Shown: positions 10,225 to 19,207 of the stretch, in pieces | How positions within the stretch are numbered: position 1 is the first letter of the stretch | Layout: every line of letters starts with the position of its first letter | Source: CAXXIC01 sp049315325 | Lineage (GTDB): Bacteria; Bacteroidota; Bacteroidia; Bacteroidales; UBA7332 | Length of the DNA stretch: 64,000 bases | Direction of reading: 5' to 3' | Assembly (NCBI GenBank): GCA_049315325.1 | Contig: JBMOKJ010000006.1 | Coordinates: forward strand, 1-64,000 | Notes under the pieces: generated by a model | The model's input: only the letters and a program-made list of their open reading frames with translations | What the model was told of the DNA's origin: nothing | The model's database searches: none | Program-made: the position numbers and the translations under genes

Positions 10225-11148
10225 ATGAAAACAAAAGTTCAGATTAAGTTAATAATATTCAGTTTGTTCATCTCCATCTCCATGATGGGGCAAGCACCAA
10301 CGACTTTACCTACATTTAAGGATGTATCTTATGGCCCTTACAAGGAACAGATCCTTGATTTTTGGAAGCCAGAGAGTACAACCTCAACTCCGGTTATTAT
10401 CAGTATTCATGGTGGAGGATGGCTACATGGACCGATTGATCCATTCAAAGCATTCGATCAATATTTTTTGGATAAAAAGGTGGCGATAGTACACATTACC
10501 TACCGATTTACCTCAGAATATCCCTTGCCTGCACCAGTTTATGATGCTGCACGTGCCGTCCAATTTGTTAGGTATAAAGCCAAAGAGTGGAATATCGACC
10601 CTAAAAAAATAGTGGTGACAGGATTTTCTGCAGGTGGATGCTCCTCGCTTCTTTTGGCAACAGGCGAAGATATGGCTAACCCTAAATCAAAAGATCCCGT
10701 TGAGAGAGAATCTTCATCGGTTTTGGCTGTATCAGCAATTGCCGCTCAAACCACTTTGATGCCAGATGAAGTTTTAGAATGGGTTGGTCAAAAAGCATTG
10801 AACCATCCGATGAATTGCCGTGCAGGCGGATTTAAGAATAACGAAGAGATGTTAGAGGCAATGAAACAGGAGAAGGTGAAAAAACTGTACAAAGACTTCT
10901 CGCCAATTCACCGACTTTCGACTAAAACGGTTCCTGTTTTATTGGAATATGCACCCTTAGCACCAGTTGGCGAAGGGGATATTCATGGTGCTGCTTATGG
11001 AATCAAATTCAAAGAAAAAGCCGATCAATTGGGGCTGCGTTCTTGTTATTTGAAAATAAATAAAAGTGAGCAATATACAGGATATCCAGGAGGTAGAATT
11101 GCCTTTATAGAATCCATTTTTAGTGCAACAAATAAAGGCGTGAAATAG
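10225..11148 (+). CDS. Alpha/beta-hydrolase esterase (BD-FAE/HSL-like)
   Basis: Exported esterase with the oxyanion-hole motif HGGGW (His62-Trp66) and a canonical nucleophile elbow GFSAG (Ser135). The signal peptide is residues 1-22. Such enzymes in glycan clusters usually remove acetyl or feruloyl groups. The C-terminal part does not show the usual acid-loop-His arrangement: the closest segment is GEGDIHGAAYG (about residues 250-260), and the place where the catalytic His normally lies reads TGYPGG. The His in DIHG could substitute, as in esterases with a GIHH motif. Gap of 60 bp to the following SGNH gene. Confidence 0.82.
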   Translation: MKTKVQIKLIIFSLFISISMMGQAPTTLPTFKDVSYGPYKEQILDFWKPESTTSTPVIISIHGGGWLHGPIDPFKAFDQYFLDKKVAIVHITYRFTSEYPLPAPVYDAARAVQFVRYKAKEWNIDPKKIVVTGFSAGGCSSLLLATGEDMANPKSKDPVERESSSVLAVSAIAAQTTLMPDEVLEWVGQKALNHPMNCRAGGFKNNEEMLEAMKQEKVKKLYKDFSPIHRLSTKTVPVLLEYAPLAPVGEGDIHGAAYGIKFKEKADQLGLRSCYLKINKSEQYTGYPGGRIAFIESIFSATNKGVK

Positions 11149-11208
11149 ATACAACTAGCGAATTATAGCTTGTTTGTTTTCAATTCAGACTTAAAAAAAT
11201 AGAATAAT

Positions 11209-12591
11209 ATGTTGAAAAAAAGTATCGTAATAGCAATCCTTGCAATCGTGTGTGTAATGTCTTACGCACAAAAAAGTGGAGTCTCAAAAGAGTCGGATGC
11301 TGTGTTTAAAAATGGTGACAGAGTGGCTTTTGTTGGGAATAGCATTACACATAGAGGGTACTATTGGAGCTATGTAATGCTTTACTATACCACACGCTTT
11401 CCAGAAAGAGCTATATCGTTTTTCGATTTAGGAATTAGTGGTAATCTGGCCAAAAATCTTGTTGATCGGATGCAAAGCGATATTCTTGTAGTCAATCCAA
11501 CGGTTGCATCGGTAATGATCGGGATGAATGATGTGGCAAGTAGGAATAAACTGCTCAACGTGACCGATTCGATCAGGCGGATGAATATTCCGATTGCTTA
11601 TGATAAATATAAGACCAACTGCAAAATTGTGTATGATACGCTACGAGCTCGTACGCGTAAGATGATCCTTTTGACCCCATCCATTTACGATCAAACTGCA
11701 AAAATTGCAACGCAAAATAATTTTGGAGCGAATGACGAGTTGTATGCGTATGGCGAATTGATCAAAGTAACTGCGCCCAAGTATAACGCAACAGTGGTTG
11801 ATATGTGGGCAGGCATGATGGCTGTCAACAAAGCGGTGCAAGCCAAAGACTCAACGGCTACCATTGTTGGAAAAGATAGAGTGCATCCCGATGTTACCGG
11901 TAGTTTTGTAATGGCCTATCAGTTTTTGAAAGATACCAAAGTACCTCAATATGTTTCGCAACTGAGTATAGACACAAAGTTGAAAAAGGCCATAGTGCAA
12001 GATAATTGTGAACTATCAGCACTAAAAGTTGGGAAAGATGAGCTTCGCTTCACGCTATTTGAGCATGCATTGCCTTTCCCTTATCATTCGAAGTTTGAAC
12101 AAGCACTTAATCTGGTCCCCTTTACTGAAAAATTTAATCAGGAGAAATTCATTGTGAAAGGGTTGAATCTTGGCACATACAAGCTTTTGGTCGATGAGCG
12201 GGAAATTGGACGCTATACTGCCAATGAGTTGGCAAAAGGGGTCAATTTAGCGATAAATGCCAATACACCTCAGTATAAGCAGGCAATCAAAGTGATGGAT
12301 TTGTGCATAAAATACCAAGCGCAAAGTAGCGATTGTAGAGACTTACTCGCTTGGGATATCTCTTTTGGGAAAAACATTGACAAAAATGATGTTGCACTCT
12401 GTATTGAGAAGGCAAAAGAGGCGATGACCAAACCCGAAAATAGTGGTCGCCAACAACGATTACAGACCTATATTGCGAATAAACCAAAGCAAAAAGAGAT
12501 GAACGAGCAATTGCCCATCATTGCCAAAGAGATCTATCAGGTCAATCAGCCTGTGAAACATAATTATCAATTAATAAAAATAAACGAATAG
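11209..12591 (+). CDS. SGNH/GDSL-family esterase
   Basis: Secreted SGNH hydrolase: signal peptide residues 1-20 (ending SYA), block I FVGNSITHRG with the nucleophile Ser45, block III-like IGMNDV, and block V D-x-x-H as KDRVHPD (Asp223, His226). The catalytic domain ends near residue 245; a C-terminal region of about 200 residues, rich in Lys and predicted helical, is attached and is common in this subfamily. Expected to deacetylate a polysaccharide or oligosaccharide. The stop is 2 bp before the start of the GH43 gene, so the two are very likely co-translated and functionally paired. Confidence 0.85.
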   Translation: MLKKSIVIAILAIVCVMSYAQKSGVSKESDAVFKNGDRVAFVGNSITHRGYYWSYVMLYYTTRFPERAISFFDLGISGNLAKNLVDRMQSDILVVNPTVASVMIGMNDVASRNKLLNVTDSIRRMNIPIAYDKYKTNCKIVYDTLRARTRKMILLTPSIYDQTAKIATQNNFGANDELYAYGELIKVTAPKYNATVVDMWAGMMAVNKAVQAKDSTATIVGKDRVHPDVTGSFVMAYQFLKDTKVPQYVSQLSIDTKLKKAIVQDNCELSALKVGKDELRFTLFEHALPFPYHSKFEQALNLVPFTEKFNQEKFIVKGLNLGTYKLLVDEREIGRYTANELAKGVNLAINANTPQYKQAIKVMDLCIKYQAQSSDCRDLLAWDISFGKNIDKNDVALCIEKAKEAMTKPENSGRQQRLQTYIANKPKQKEMNEQLPIIAKEIYQVNQPVKHNYQLIKINE

Positions 12592-12593
12592 AG

Positions 12594-14261
12594 ATGAACA
12601 CGTCGTTTAAACAATTATCACTTGCTTGTGCAGTCTTGTGTATCCACTCGCTCACAGCACTATATGCCCAAAACAACTCAAAAGTTTGGGTCTCCGATTT
12701 AGGAAATGGCAACTATAAAAATCCGGTACTCTATGCCGATTATTCCGATCCTGATGTGTGTCGGGTTGGCAACGATTACTACATGGTCTCATCTTCGTTT
12801 GCCAATACTCCTGGATTGCCAATTCTTCATTCCAACGACATGATCAATTGGAAGATCATCAATTATGCAATCAATCAGATGGTTCCCGCAGAGCGTTTCA
12901 CTACAATGCAGCATGGGAAAGGAGTGTGGGCACCAAGTATTCGTTTCCACAACAATGAGTATTATATCTATTTCGGCGATCCAGATGCTGGGCTATTTAT
13001 GACCAAAGCGTCCGACCCTCGTGGCACTTGGTCGCCACTCAAATTGGTGATGGCAGGAAAAGGGTTGATCGATTGTTGTCCCTTGTGGGACGAAGATGGT
13101 CGTGTCTATATGGTGCATGGCTATGCAGGAAGTCGCGCTGGAATGAAGAGCGTGTTGGGCGTTTTCGAACTCTCGGCAGATGGGACAACACCGATCAGTG
13201 AAGATCGATTGGTATTTGATGGACATCCAGTAAATACAACGACTGAGGGACCAAAGTTCTATAAACGCAATGGCTATTATTATATATTCTGTCCTGCTGG
13301 TGGTGTGAAAACGGGCTGGCAATTGGCTTTGCGCTCGAAAAATGTCTATGGCCCATACGAGGAACGAAGAGTGATGGAGCAAGGAAAAACCGAGATAAAC
13401 GGCCCTCACCAAGGAGCGTGGGTCGATACACCTGATGGAAAACAGGATTGGTTTTTCCATTTTCAAGACTTGGGTGCATACGGTCGCGTAGTTCTGTTGC
13501 AACCGATGAAATGGATAAACGATTGGCCAGTGATTGGTGAAGATAAAGATGGCGACGGCTGCGGAAATCCCGTAACGACCTATAAAAAACCAAATGTTGG
13601 TAAAACCTACCCCATTAGTACACCGATTGAAAGTGATGAGTTTGACAAACAAGAGCTCGGCTTACAATGGGAATGGCAGTCTAACAACAATCCGCTTTGG
13701 TACATTCCTGCAAGCGATAAGGGCTACTTACGCCTATTTGCGTGGAACCTCATTGGCGAAGCTAAAAACTTGTGGGATGCTCCTAATTTATTGCTTCAAA
13801 AGTTCCCAGCACCCAACTTCACGGCAACTACGAAATTGACCTTTAGCCCTTACGTTAAAGGAGAGAGAGCTGGTTTGGTAGCCATGGGAATGGATTATGC
13901 GTCGATTACTATTGAGAATAGCGATAAAGGGTTGGTGCTTTGCCAATCGAGTTGCAAAGATGCTCATAAAGGAACTGCTGAAACAGTGAATGCAACACTC
14001 CCAATCACAACTAAGATTCTCTATCTTCGAGTAGAGGTGATACAACCCAAATTAGAAAAGAACGAGAAAAGGGAAGAACAAAAAGCTAATTGTACCTTTA
14101 GCTATAGCCTTGATGGCAAGAAATTCATACCTTTCGGAAACCGTTTTCAAGCCTCTGCAGGCAATTGGATTGGAACGAAAGTGGGTATTTTCTGCCAACG
14201 TCCACAATGGCTCAACGACTCGGGTTATGCCGATTTCGATTGGTTTAGAGTGGATAAATGA
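12594..14261 (+). CDS. GH43 beta-xylosidase/alpha-L-arabinofuranosidase with C-terminal beta-sandwich
   Basis: Inverting GH43 enzyme (subfamily resembling xylosidases with a C2 beta-sandwich domain). The five-bladed propeller shows the classic order: catalytic base Asp52 in DYSDPDV, pKa modulator Asp160 in LIDCCPLWDEDG and acid Glu218 in TTEGPKFYKR. A concanavalin-like C-terminal module spans about residues 340-555. The signal peptide is residues 1-25. The start is fixed by its position 2 bp after the preceding esterase gene. Likely removes xylose or arabinose from oligosaccharides in the periplasm or at the cell surface. A hairpin with a T-run lies directly downstream. Confidence 0.92.
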   Translation: MNTSFKQLSLACAVLCIHSLTALYAQNNSKVWVSDLGNGNYKNPVLYADYSDPDVCRVGNDYYMVSSSFANTPGLPILHSNDMINWKIINYAINQMVPAERFTTMQHGKGVWAPSIRFHNNEYYIYFGDPDAGLFMTKASDPRGTWSPLKLVMAGKGLIDCCPLWDEDGRVYMVHGYAGSRAGMKSVLGVFELSADGTTPISEDRLVFDGHPVNTTTEGPKFYKRNGYYYIFCPAGGVKTGWQLALRSKNVYGPYEERRVMEQGKTEINGPHQGAWVDTPDGKQDWFFHFQDLGAYGRVVLLQPMKWINDWPVIGEDKDGDGCGNPVTTYKKPNVGKTYPISTPIESDEFDKQELGLQWEWQSNNNPLWYIPASDKGYLRLFAWNLIGEAKNLWDAPNLLLQKFPAPNFTATTKLTFSPYVKGERAGLVAMGMDYASITIENSDKGLVLCQSSCKDAHKGTAETVNATLPITTKILYLRVEVIQPKLEKNEKREEQKANCTFSYSLDGKKFIPFGNRFQASAGNWIGTKVGIFCQRPQWLNDSGYADFDWFRVDK

Positions 14262-14275
14262 GTTTTTTAAGAGGT

Positions 14276-14312
14276 GTGGAGGACTCGTAAGATGTTAACC
14301 TCCACCCTTTTT
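14276..14312 (+). terminator. Possible intra-cluster terminator or attenuator
   Basis: GTGGAGG (14276-14282) pairs perfectly with CCTCCAC (14299-14305) around a 16-nt loop, followed by CCTTTTT. It lies 14 bp after the GH43 stop codon and 55 bp before the next gene, so it may split the gene block or lower expression of the second half. Confidence 0.5.
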
Positions 14313-14366
14313 ATCCTTGCAACAGGATTGTCAAACAAATAGTAAATAATAAATATAATTGGGAAT

Positions 14367-15596
14367 ATGAAAAAGCAAGCCTTAATTCTATCCTTATTTT
14401 GTTTTGCACTTTTTCAACTACAGGCACAAAATTCAGCACCAGCCAAATCAAAAGTACAAATAGAAGCGGTGAAAGAGTTCCCAAAATCAGTCATTGATTC
14501 GGTCAAGAAACGTTACCCTGGGACAACAGGGCCTGGGAAGCCCATCACGGGTTCCTTTTTTGGTGGACATGTGGCATTTTGGTCATATGATTACGATATT
14601 ACGCCTGAAAACCAACATGAGTATGCAACTGGTTCGGTTGTGAAATCGGGATTGATTCCTAATATCAAACCGATATGGGACATCTGTATGCGTGACGCAG
14701 TTATTATTTTAGGTGGAGATGGAAACTACTATTTAACGGGTAGTACGGGTCGAAACATTTGGAGTAATAATGATGGTGTTGAATTGTATCGTTCAAAAGA
14801 TTTAAAAAAGTGGGATTACGTTGGCCTGGTATGGAGCATTGAGAAAGATGGAGGCTGGGAGAAATCTTGGCGCACTAGGCATAATCGACCAGTGAGATCT
14901 GTCTGGGCTCCGGAACTTCATTATATTCGGAATAACTACTATATCGCGTTCAGTATGCCTCCGGGTGGAATTGCTATATTGAAGAGCACAACAGGTAAAC
15001 CTGAAGGCCCTTATGTGCATGCTACCAATCCAGATAAACCGTTGCTTGGAGGCATTGGTCCTCTCGAAACCTCTTATCTGATTGATCCAACGCTTTTTGA
15101 AGACGATGATCACAAAGTCTATTTTTCTTATGGAGGAGGGAGTTTCATTGCACGCATGAAAGATGATTTGAGCGACTTTGCTGAACCCCTTCGGAAAATC
15201 ACCTTTAAGACGATTGATACCGATTCGACTCATCATTCGGTGTGGGCCTGCAAAAAGAATCATTATAAAGACTTTGGCTATGAAGGTGTGACTATCTTTA
15301 AAAGAAACGGAGTCTATTATCTTGGGTCTACGGATCATTATCAGGGCAGATATTCTATGATGATGGCTAGTTCGAAAAATATTTATGGCCCGTATGAAGG
15401 GCGATATGAAGCTGTCCCATGCAATGGTGGAACAAACTTCTTTAAGACGAAAAAGGGAGAGTGGTTTACCTGTTTCTTTGGCGATGATAATCAAGCACCA
15501 TGGAGAGAAAAACCGGGTATAATTAAAGTTGTTTTCGACCAAAATGGGAAGATCAAAATTGCTGACAAACAACCGGATTTTATTCTGAATAAATAA
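14367..15596 (+). CDS. GH43-like five-bladed propeller glycosidase
   Basis: Secreted protein (signal peptide residues 1-20) with the GH43 fold signature. A plausible acid triad is Asp110 (ICMRDAVII), Asp240 (LIDPTLFED) and Glu306 (YEGVTIFKR); the repeats N-x-Y-Y-L-T-G, VWAPELHYI and GPYEGRYE mark propeller blades. About 85 N-terminal residues precede the first blade and have no feature I recognise. It is only distantly like the other GH43 in the cluster (12594-14261) and lacks the C-terminal beta-sandwich, so it probably has a different linkage specificity. Substrate not deducible. Confidence 0.8.
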   Translation: MKKQALILSLFCFALFQLQAQNSAPAKSKVQIEAVKEFPKSVIDSVKKRYPGTTGPGKPITGSFFGGHVAFWSYDYDITPENQHEYATGSVVKSGLIPNIKPIWDICMRDAVIILGGDGNYYLTGSTGRNIWSNNDGVELYRSKDLKKWDYVGLVWSIEKDGGWEKSWRTRHNRPVRSVWAPELHYIRNNYYIAFSMPPGGIAILKSTTGKPEGPYVHATNPDKPLLGGIGPLETSYLIDPTLFEDDDHKVYFSYGGGSFIARMKDDLSDFAEPLRKITFKTIDTDSTHHSVWACKKNHYKDFGYEGVTIFKRNGVYYLGSTDHYQGRYSMMMASSKNIYGPYEGRYEAVPCNGGTNFFKTKKGEWFTCFFGDDNQAPWREKPGIIKVVFDQNGKIKIADKQPDFILNK

Positions 15597-15694
15597 AACG
15601 TTATATTGTCATCTCTTTATAAACGTTGAAACAGCGAACTTTTTACTCAACTAATAATAAGCTATAAACATTATCAAAACACACATTTAAAGTT

Positions 15695-16504
15695 ATGAAA
15701 CACGCATTTTTGATTATTTCGCTACTGTTTTTGTGCATTGCAGCCACCGTAAAAGAAAAAGAAACCCCAACGCTTTATCTGATAGGAGACTCTACCGTTG
15801 ACCATGGTACAGGCCGCAATGGCTTGTGGGGATGGGGGAAATATCTACCCCAATTTTTCGATACAGAGAAAATTCAGATAAAAAACTATGCCCGTGCTGG
15901 AACTAGTACACGAACTTTCCAAACAAACGGTTTACCTGAGGGTATGAAGGTGAAACGCGGTTTATGGGACAGTGTGAATGTTAAACTCAAGAAAGGCGAT
16001 TATCTTTTGATTCAGTTTGGATTAAATGATCAGGCTGCAATAAATGATACATCACGCGCCAGAGGAACAATTCGTGGAATAGGCGAAGATAGTACGATTA
16101 TTATTAATGGATTGACCAAAAAACAAGAAGTGGTTCATAGCTTTGGTTGGTATTTGAGGCGTTATATAAATCAAGCAAAGGCAAAAGGCGTCACCGTGAT
16201 TGTATGCTCTACAATCCCAAAAAACAGATGGGAAAACGGAAAACTGATTAGAGGTGAACAGGGTTTTGCTGATTGGGCCATGCAGGTAGCCAAACAGGAA
16301 AAGGTGTTAGCCATCGATTTGAATTCGAAGATAGCAGACATCTATGACAGTGAGGGGGAAAAAGCTGTGACAGAAAAGTACCATATTGCCACCGATAATA
16401 CCCATACAACAGAAGGTGGTGCGATTCTTAATGCTTCAATTGTGGCAAAATCAATAGGCGAGTTTGGACAGTGTGATTTAAAAAAGTACCTACTAAAGAA
16501 GTAG
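15695..16504 (+). CDS. CE12-type acetylesterase (rhamnogalacturonan/xylan acetylesterase-like)
   Basis: SGNH-fold esterase with the CE12 layout: GDSTVDHG with nucleophile Ser33, GWGKYL, NYARAGTSTRTF, the block III motif FGLNDQ and the D-N-T-H motif with Asp234 and His237. The signal peptide covers about the first 18 residues. CE12 enzymes deacetylate rhamnogalacturonan and, in some members, xylan; the neighbouring xylan-type glycosidases favour the latter, but this is inference. The length (269 residues) is normal for the family. Confidence 0.88.
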   Translation: MKHAFLIISLLFLCIAATVKEKETPTLYLIGDSTVDHGTGRNGLWGWGKYLPQFFDTEKIQIKNYARAGTSTRTFQTNGLPEGMKVKRGLWDSVNVKLKKGDYLLIQFGLNDQAAINDTSRARGTIRGIGEDSTIIINGLTKKQEVVHSFGWYLRRYINQAKAKGVTVIVCSTIPKNRWENGKLIRGEQGFADWAMQVAKQEKVLAIDLNSKIADIYDSEGEKAVTEKYHIATDNTHTTEGGAILNASIVAKSIGEFGQCDLKKYLLKK

Positions 16505-16603
16505 TTTTCACCCAGATCATTGTTGACTAATCTGAAGAATGGCTTATGAGATTTCAGTATGCTTTATTGAGTCTCAATTTACACATATCCAAATTCATTT
16601 AAA

Positions 16604-19171
16604 ATGAAAAAAACAATTAGATTACTTCAATTACTGCTCATATTTACATTCATTTCGGTAATTGCAAATTTACCTTCGGAAGTGAAGGCACAACAACCTA
16701 CCAAAGAGGACTATAAGAATTTTCTGGATCAGGTAGAAGATTATAAAATAGGGGAAAACTGCTCTAACTATACCAAAATGGCAGGATATTGCACCCCCTA
16801 CTGTAATGATGTCTATTTCTACAGAAAAACAGGGAATCCCAAATATCTTGAACGTATACTTTATCTAGCGAGATTTGCCATTAATGAGTGGAAAACGAAA
16901 AAGGCACAAGTTGGCCGTGGTTATCATTTCCCTGATCATTACGTACGAATGATGGCTTTTGAGACTGCTTACAACAATACCAAAGATGCTTCTATGAAGT
17001 ACCCTGCCCTAACTACAGATGAAAAAACAATTCTAAAGGAAGTTGTGATTGACCTGTCGACCAATGCATTTTACGAAGGTGGAGGCATGATGAACCGGAA
17101 TTTAAGTTTTACAGCTGGACTTACTATTGCATTAAGGATGGCTCCAGATCATCCTTTGTATAAAGAATTAAGATATACTTTAGATCTTCAATTGAAGGAA
17201 ATTGCTGAAGTAGCCGAAATATCTGAAGATTCAAGGGATTATGAACGTCTGACTTTTTATTATTTGTTTTCGGTAATTGATGAGAACAATATGCAATACC
17301 TCTATAATGACCCTCGACTTAAAAACCTATTTGAATATGTACTCAACTGCGTCAACAATGTAGGCAACGTCGCTGCTGTTGGGGATTACGGAGGATATCC
17401 TTCCTCCAGCATGGCATTACTTGCAACATTGGAAAAAGGGGCTGCTCTCTATAAAGATGGTCGCTTTAAGACTGCCGCAAAAAATGTCTATGATGCTACT
17501 GTCGCAAAATATTATCCTATAAGAAAGGAAATGTATGATGGGTACGAGTTGTGTGCCCTGGGAGCAGCTTATTATTGGGGCGATGATAATATTAAACCTG
17601 TTCCATTAGATGGTAAATCAGTTCTGTTGTACAGGGGAAACGGGAAACCGGATAAACTTTATTTTAACAGTGGTACTGACAGTACTTCTTTGCAGGTAGC
17701 CATAAGCTTGAAAAGTGGAAGTGAGCATGGACAAGCCTCTCTCCTTGCCCCAATTTCGATAACGAGAGGGAATAAAAGTTACCTGCACGATACACCCGAT
17801 CGCACATCGAACAACACCCATAACACATTCAGGGTGAACGGAAAAGAAAATAATTTCCCGATTGACTCTATGTCTTTAAATGCCGGTTGGAAATATATGA
17901 CTCTTGAATTGGACCAAAGCTGGATTTGGGGTACACTGGAAGGCATGCCCCGCTATTTTAACAAGACTTCCAACGGTAAATCTGTAGTCCCGATACTTTC
18001 AAAAAAATATGTTTATGACCCGGAAAAACAATTTCCATTTAATATTCAGGGCGGAAATTATGGTAACGGAACATTTTACATAGATGGTGTGAAACTGGTG
18101 AATAGCAATACCGGAAAAGTTATTGTTCTTGAAGATTTTGAAGGGGAAATCAATAACTGGATTGGACTTAATTTCCGAAAAGAAAAAGGAGGAAAAGTGG
18201 GTTTGTATTGTGGAGCAGCGGATTTTTCTACAGCAACCGGATATAACGAGGTGATTGGTGCAGTTTTTAATATGCCTCTTAATGTTCACGACAGCAAATA
18301 CAATCGGATTGAGTTTTGGTACAAAGTAGCCAGCGACTTAGCACATGGAAATGAATATGTTTCAAAGGTAAATATTGCGGATAAATACATGTACCCACAC
18401 AATTATTTCTTTTTCCTGTCACCCATGTCAACTTCAAAGGTGGGTGATTTTTTTGATGGTGAAACACAATCTAATGCAGATTTCACCCTGAGTGCGAAAA
18501 ACAATGATGGAAAAGAGATTGCACATACCCGTCAGTTCTTATTTGGCAAAGACTTGTTATTGTGGACAAGAGACATTTTTGAAATGAAAGATAGTGGTCA
18601 ATATTTTGCCGGGCCTCAATGGCGTACAGAAGAAGTAGAAAAAATAAATAACAACACCTATTTGATGACATCTGATGGTCGTTCGTTGGTTTATTTTGTT
18701 CCGAGGCAAGGTGAAAGTAGTAATATTGTAAAAAACATCTATACGGCAAACAAAAAGATGCCAAATACCCAGGTTATTTATCAAAAGAAAAAGGGGCAGG
18801 GAGGCAACAGTAAACAAGATTATTTCGAGTCTGTTATCATTCCACTATTCCCATCTGATAACCCTCAAAAACTAGCTAAAAGTATTTCGGTAGAATATGA
18901 CAAAAACGGGACAACACTTTTAAAAGTGGATGAAACCTTGTTGTTGTTAAATCCATCGGGAACGAAAATTTCGGCTGCAGGTCTTACCACCGATGCCAAG
19001 ACTTTGACATTAAAAGTCAAGGATGGTAAAGCTAAGGGATTAAGTGCTACCGAAACAACAATGGTAGAATTCAAAAAGGCATCATTGTTTGCGTCAGTAA
19101 CCAGAGTGAATATTCCAAAACTAGGTGAAGTTATGAATCATAAAAAGGTGGTGAATCCATTTGAGAAATAA
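16604..19171 (+). CDS. Divergent lyase-like protein (heparinase II/III-like) with inserted beta-sandwich region
   Basis: Large secreted protein (855 residues; signal peptide about 1-29). Residues 35-340 look like an alpha/alpha-toroid (repeated Trp/Tyr-rich helices; KTGNPKYLERILYLARFA, GGGMMNRNLSFTAGLTIALR). From about 345 a beta-rich half begins in the style of heparinase II/III proteins: SEHGQAS (His375) stands where family members have H-x-H-x-D, and NTHNTFRVNG (His406) matches the family SHNT block. The first His and the Asp are not conserved. Between about residues 465 and 615 there is an insert resembling a carbohydrate-binding beta-sandwich (VLEDFEGEINNW..., FWYKVASDL). Function unknown; it could be an active lyase with an altered centre or a glycan-binding relative. 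Confidence 0.6.
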   Translation: MKKTIRLLQLLLIFTFISVIANLPSEVKAQQPTKEDYKNFLDQVEDYKIGENCSNYTKMAGYCTPYCNDVYFYRKTGNPKYLERILYLARFAINEWKTKKAQVGRGYHFPDHYVRMMAFETAYNNTKDASMKYPALTTDEKTILKEVVIDLSTNAFYEGGGMMNRNLSFTAGLTIALRMAPDHPLYKELRYTLDLQLKEIAEVAEISEDSRDYERLTFYYLFSVIDENNMQYLYNDPRLKNLFEYVLNCVNNVGNVAAVGDYGGYPSSSMALLATLEKGAALYKDGRFKTAAKNVYDATVAKYYPIRKEMYDGYELCALGAAYYWGDDNIKPVPLDGKSVLLYRGNGKPDKLYFNSGTDSTSLQVAISLKSGSEHGQASLLAPISITRGNKSYLHDTPDRTSNNTHNTFRVNGKENNFPIDSMSLNAGWKYMTLELDQSWIWGTLEGMPRYFNKTSNGKSVVPILSKKYVYDPEKQFPFNIQGGNYGNGTFYIDGVKLVNSNTGKVIVLEDFEGEINNWIGLNFRKEKGGKVGLYCGAADFSTATGYNEVIGAVFNMPLNVHDSKYNRIEFWYKVASDLAHGNEYVSKVNIADKYMYPHNYFFFLSPMSTSKVGDFFDGETQSNADFTLSAKNNDGKEIAHTRQFLFGKDLLLWTRDIFEMKDSGQYFAGPQWRTEEVEKINNNTYLMTSDGRSLVYFVPRQGESSNIVKNIYTANKKMPNTQVIYQKKKGQGGNSKQDYFESVIIPLFPSDNPQKLAKSISVEYDKNGTTLLKVDETLLLLNPSGTKISAAGLTTDAKTLTLKVKDGKAKGLSATETTMVEFKKASLFASVTRVNIPKLGEVMNHKKVVNPFEK

Positions 19172-19207
19172 ATATCTTTAGCTGATTCAATCAAAAAGAA
19201 AAGCATT

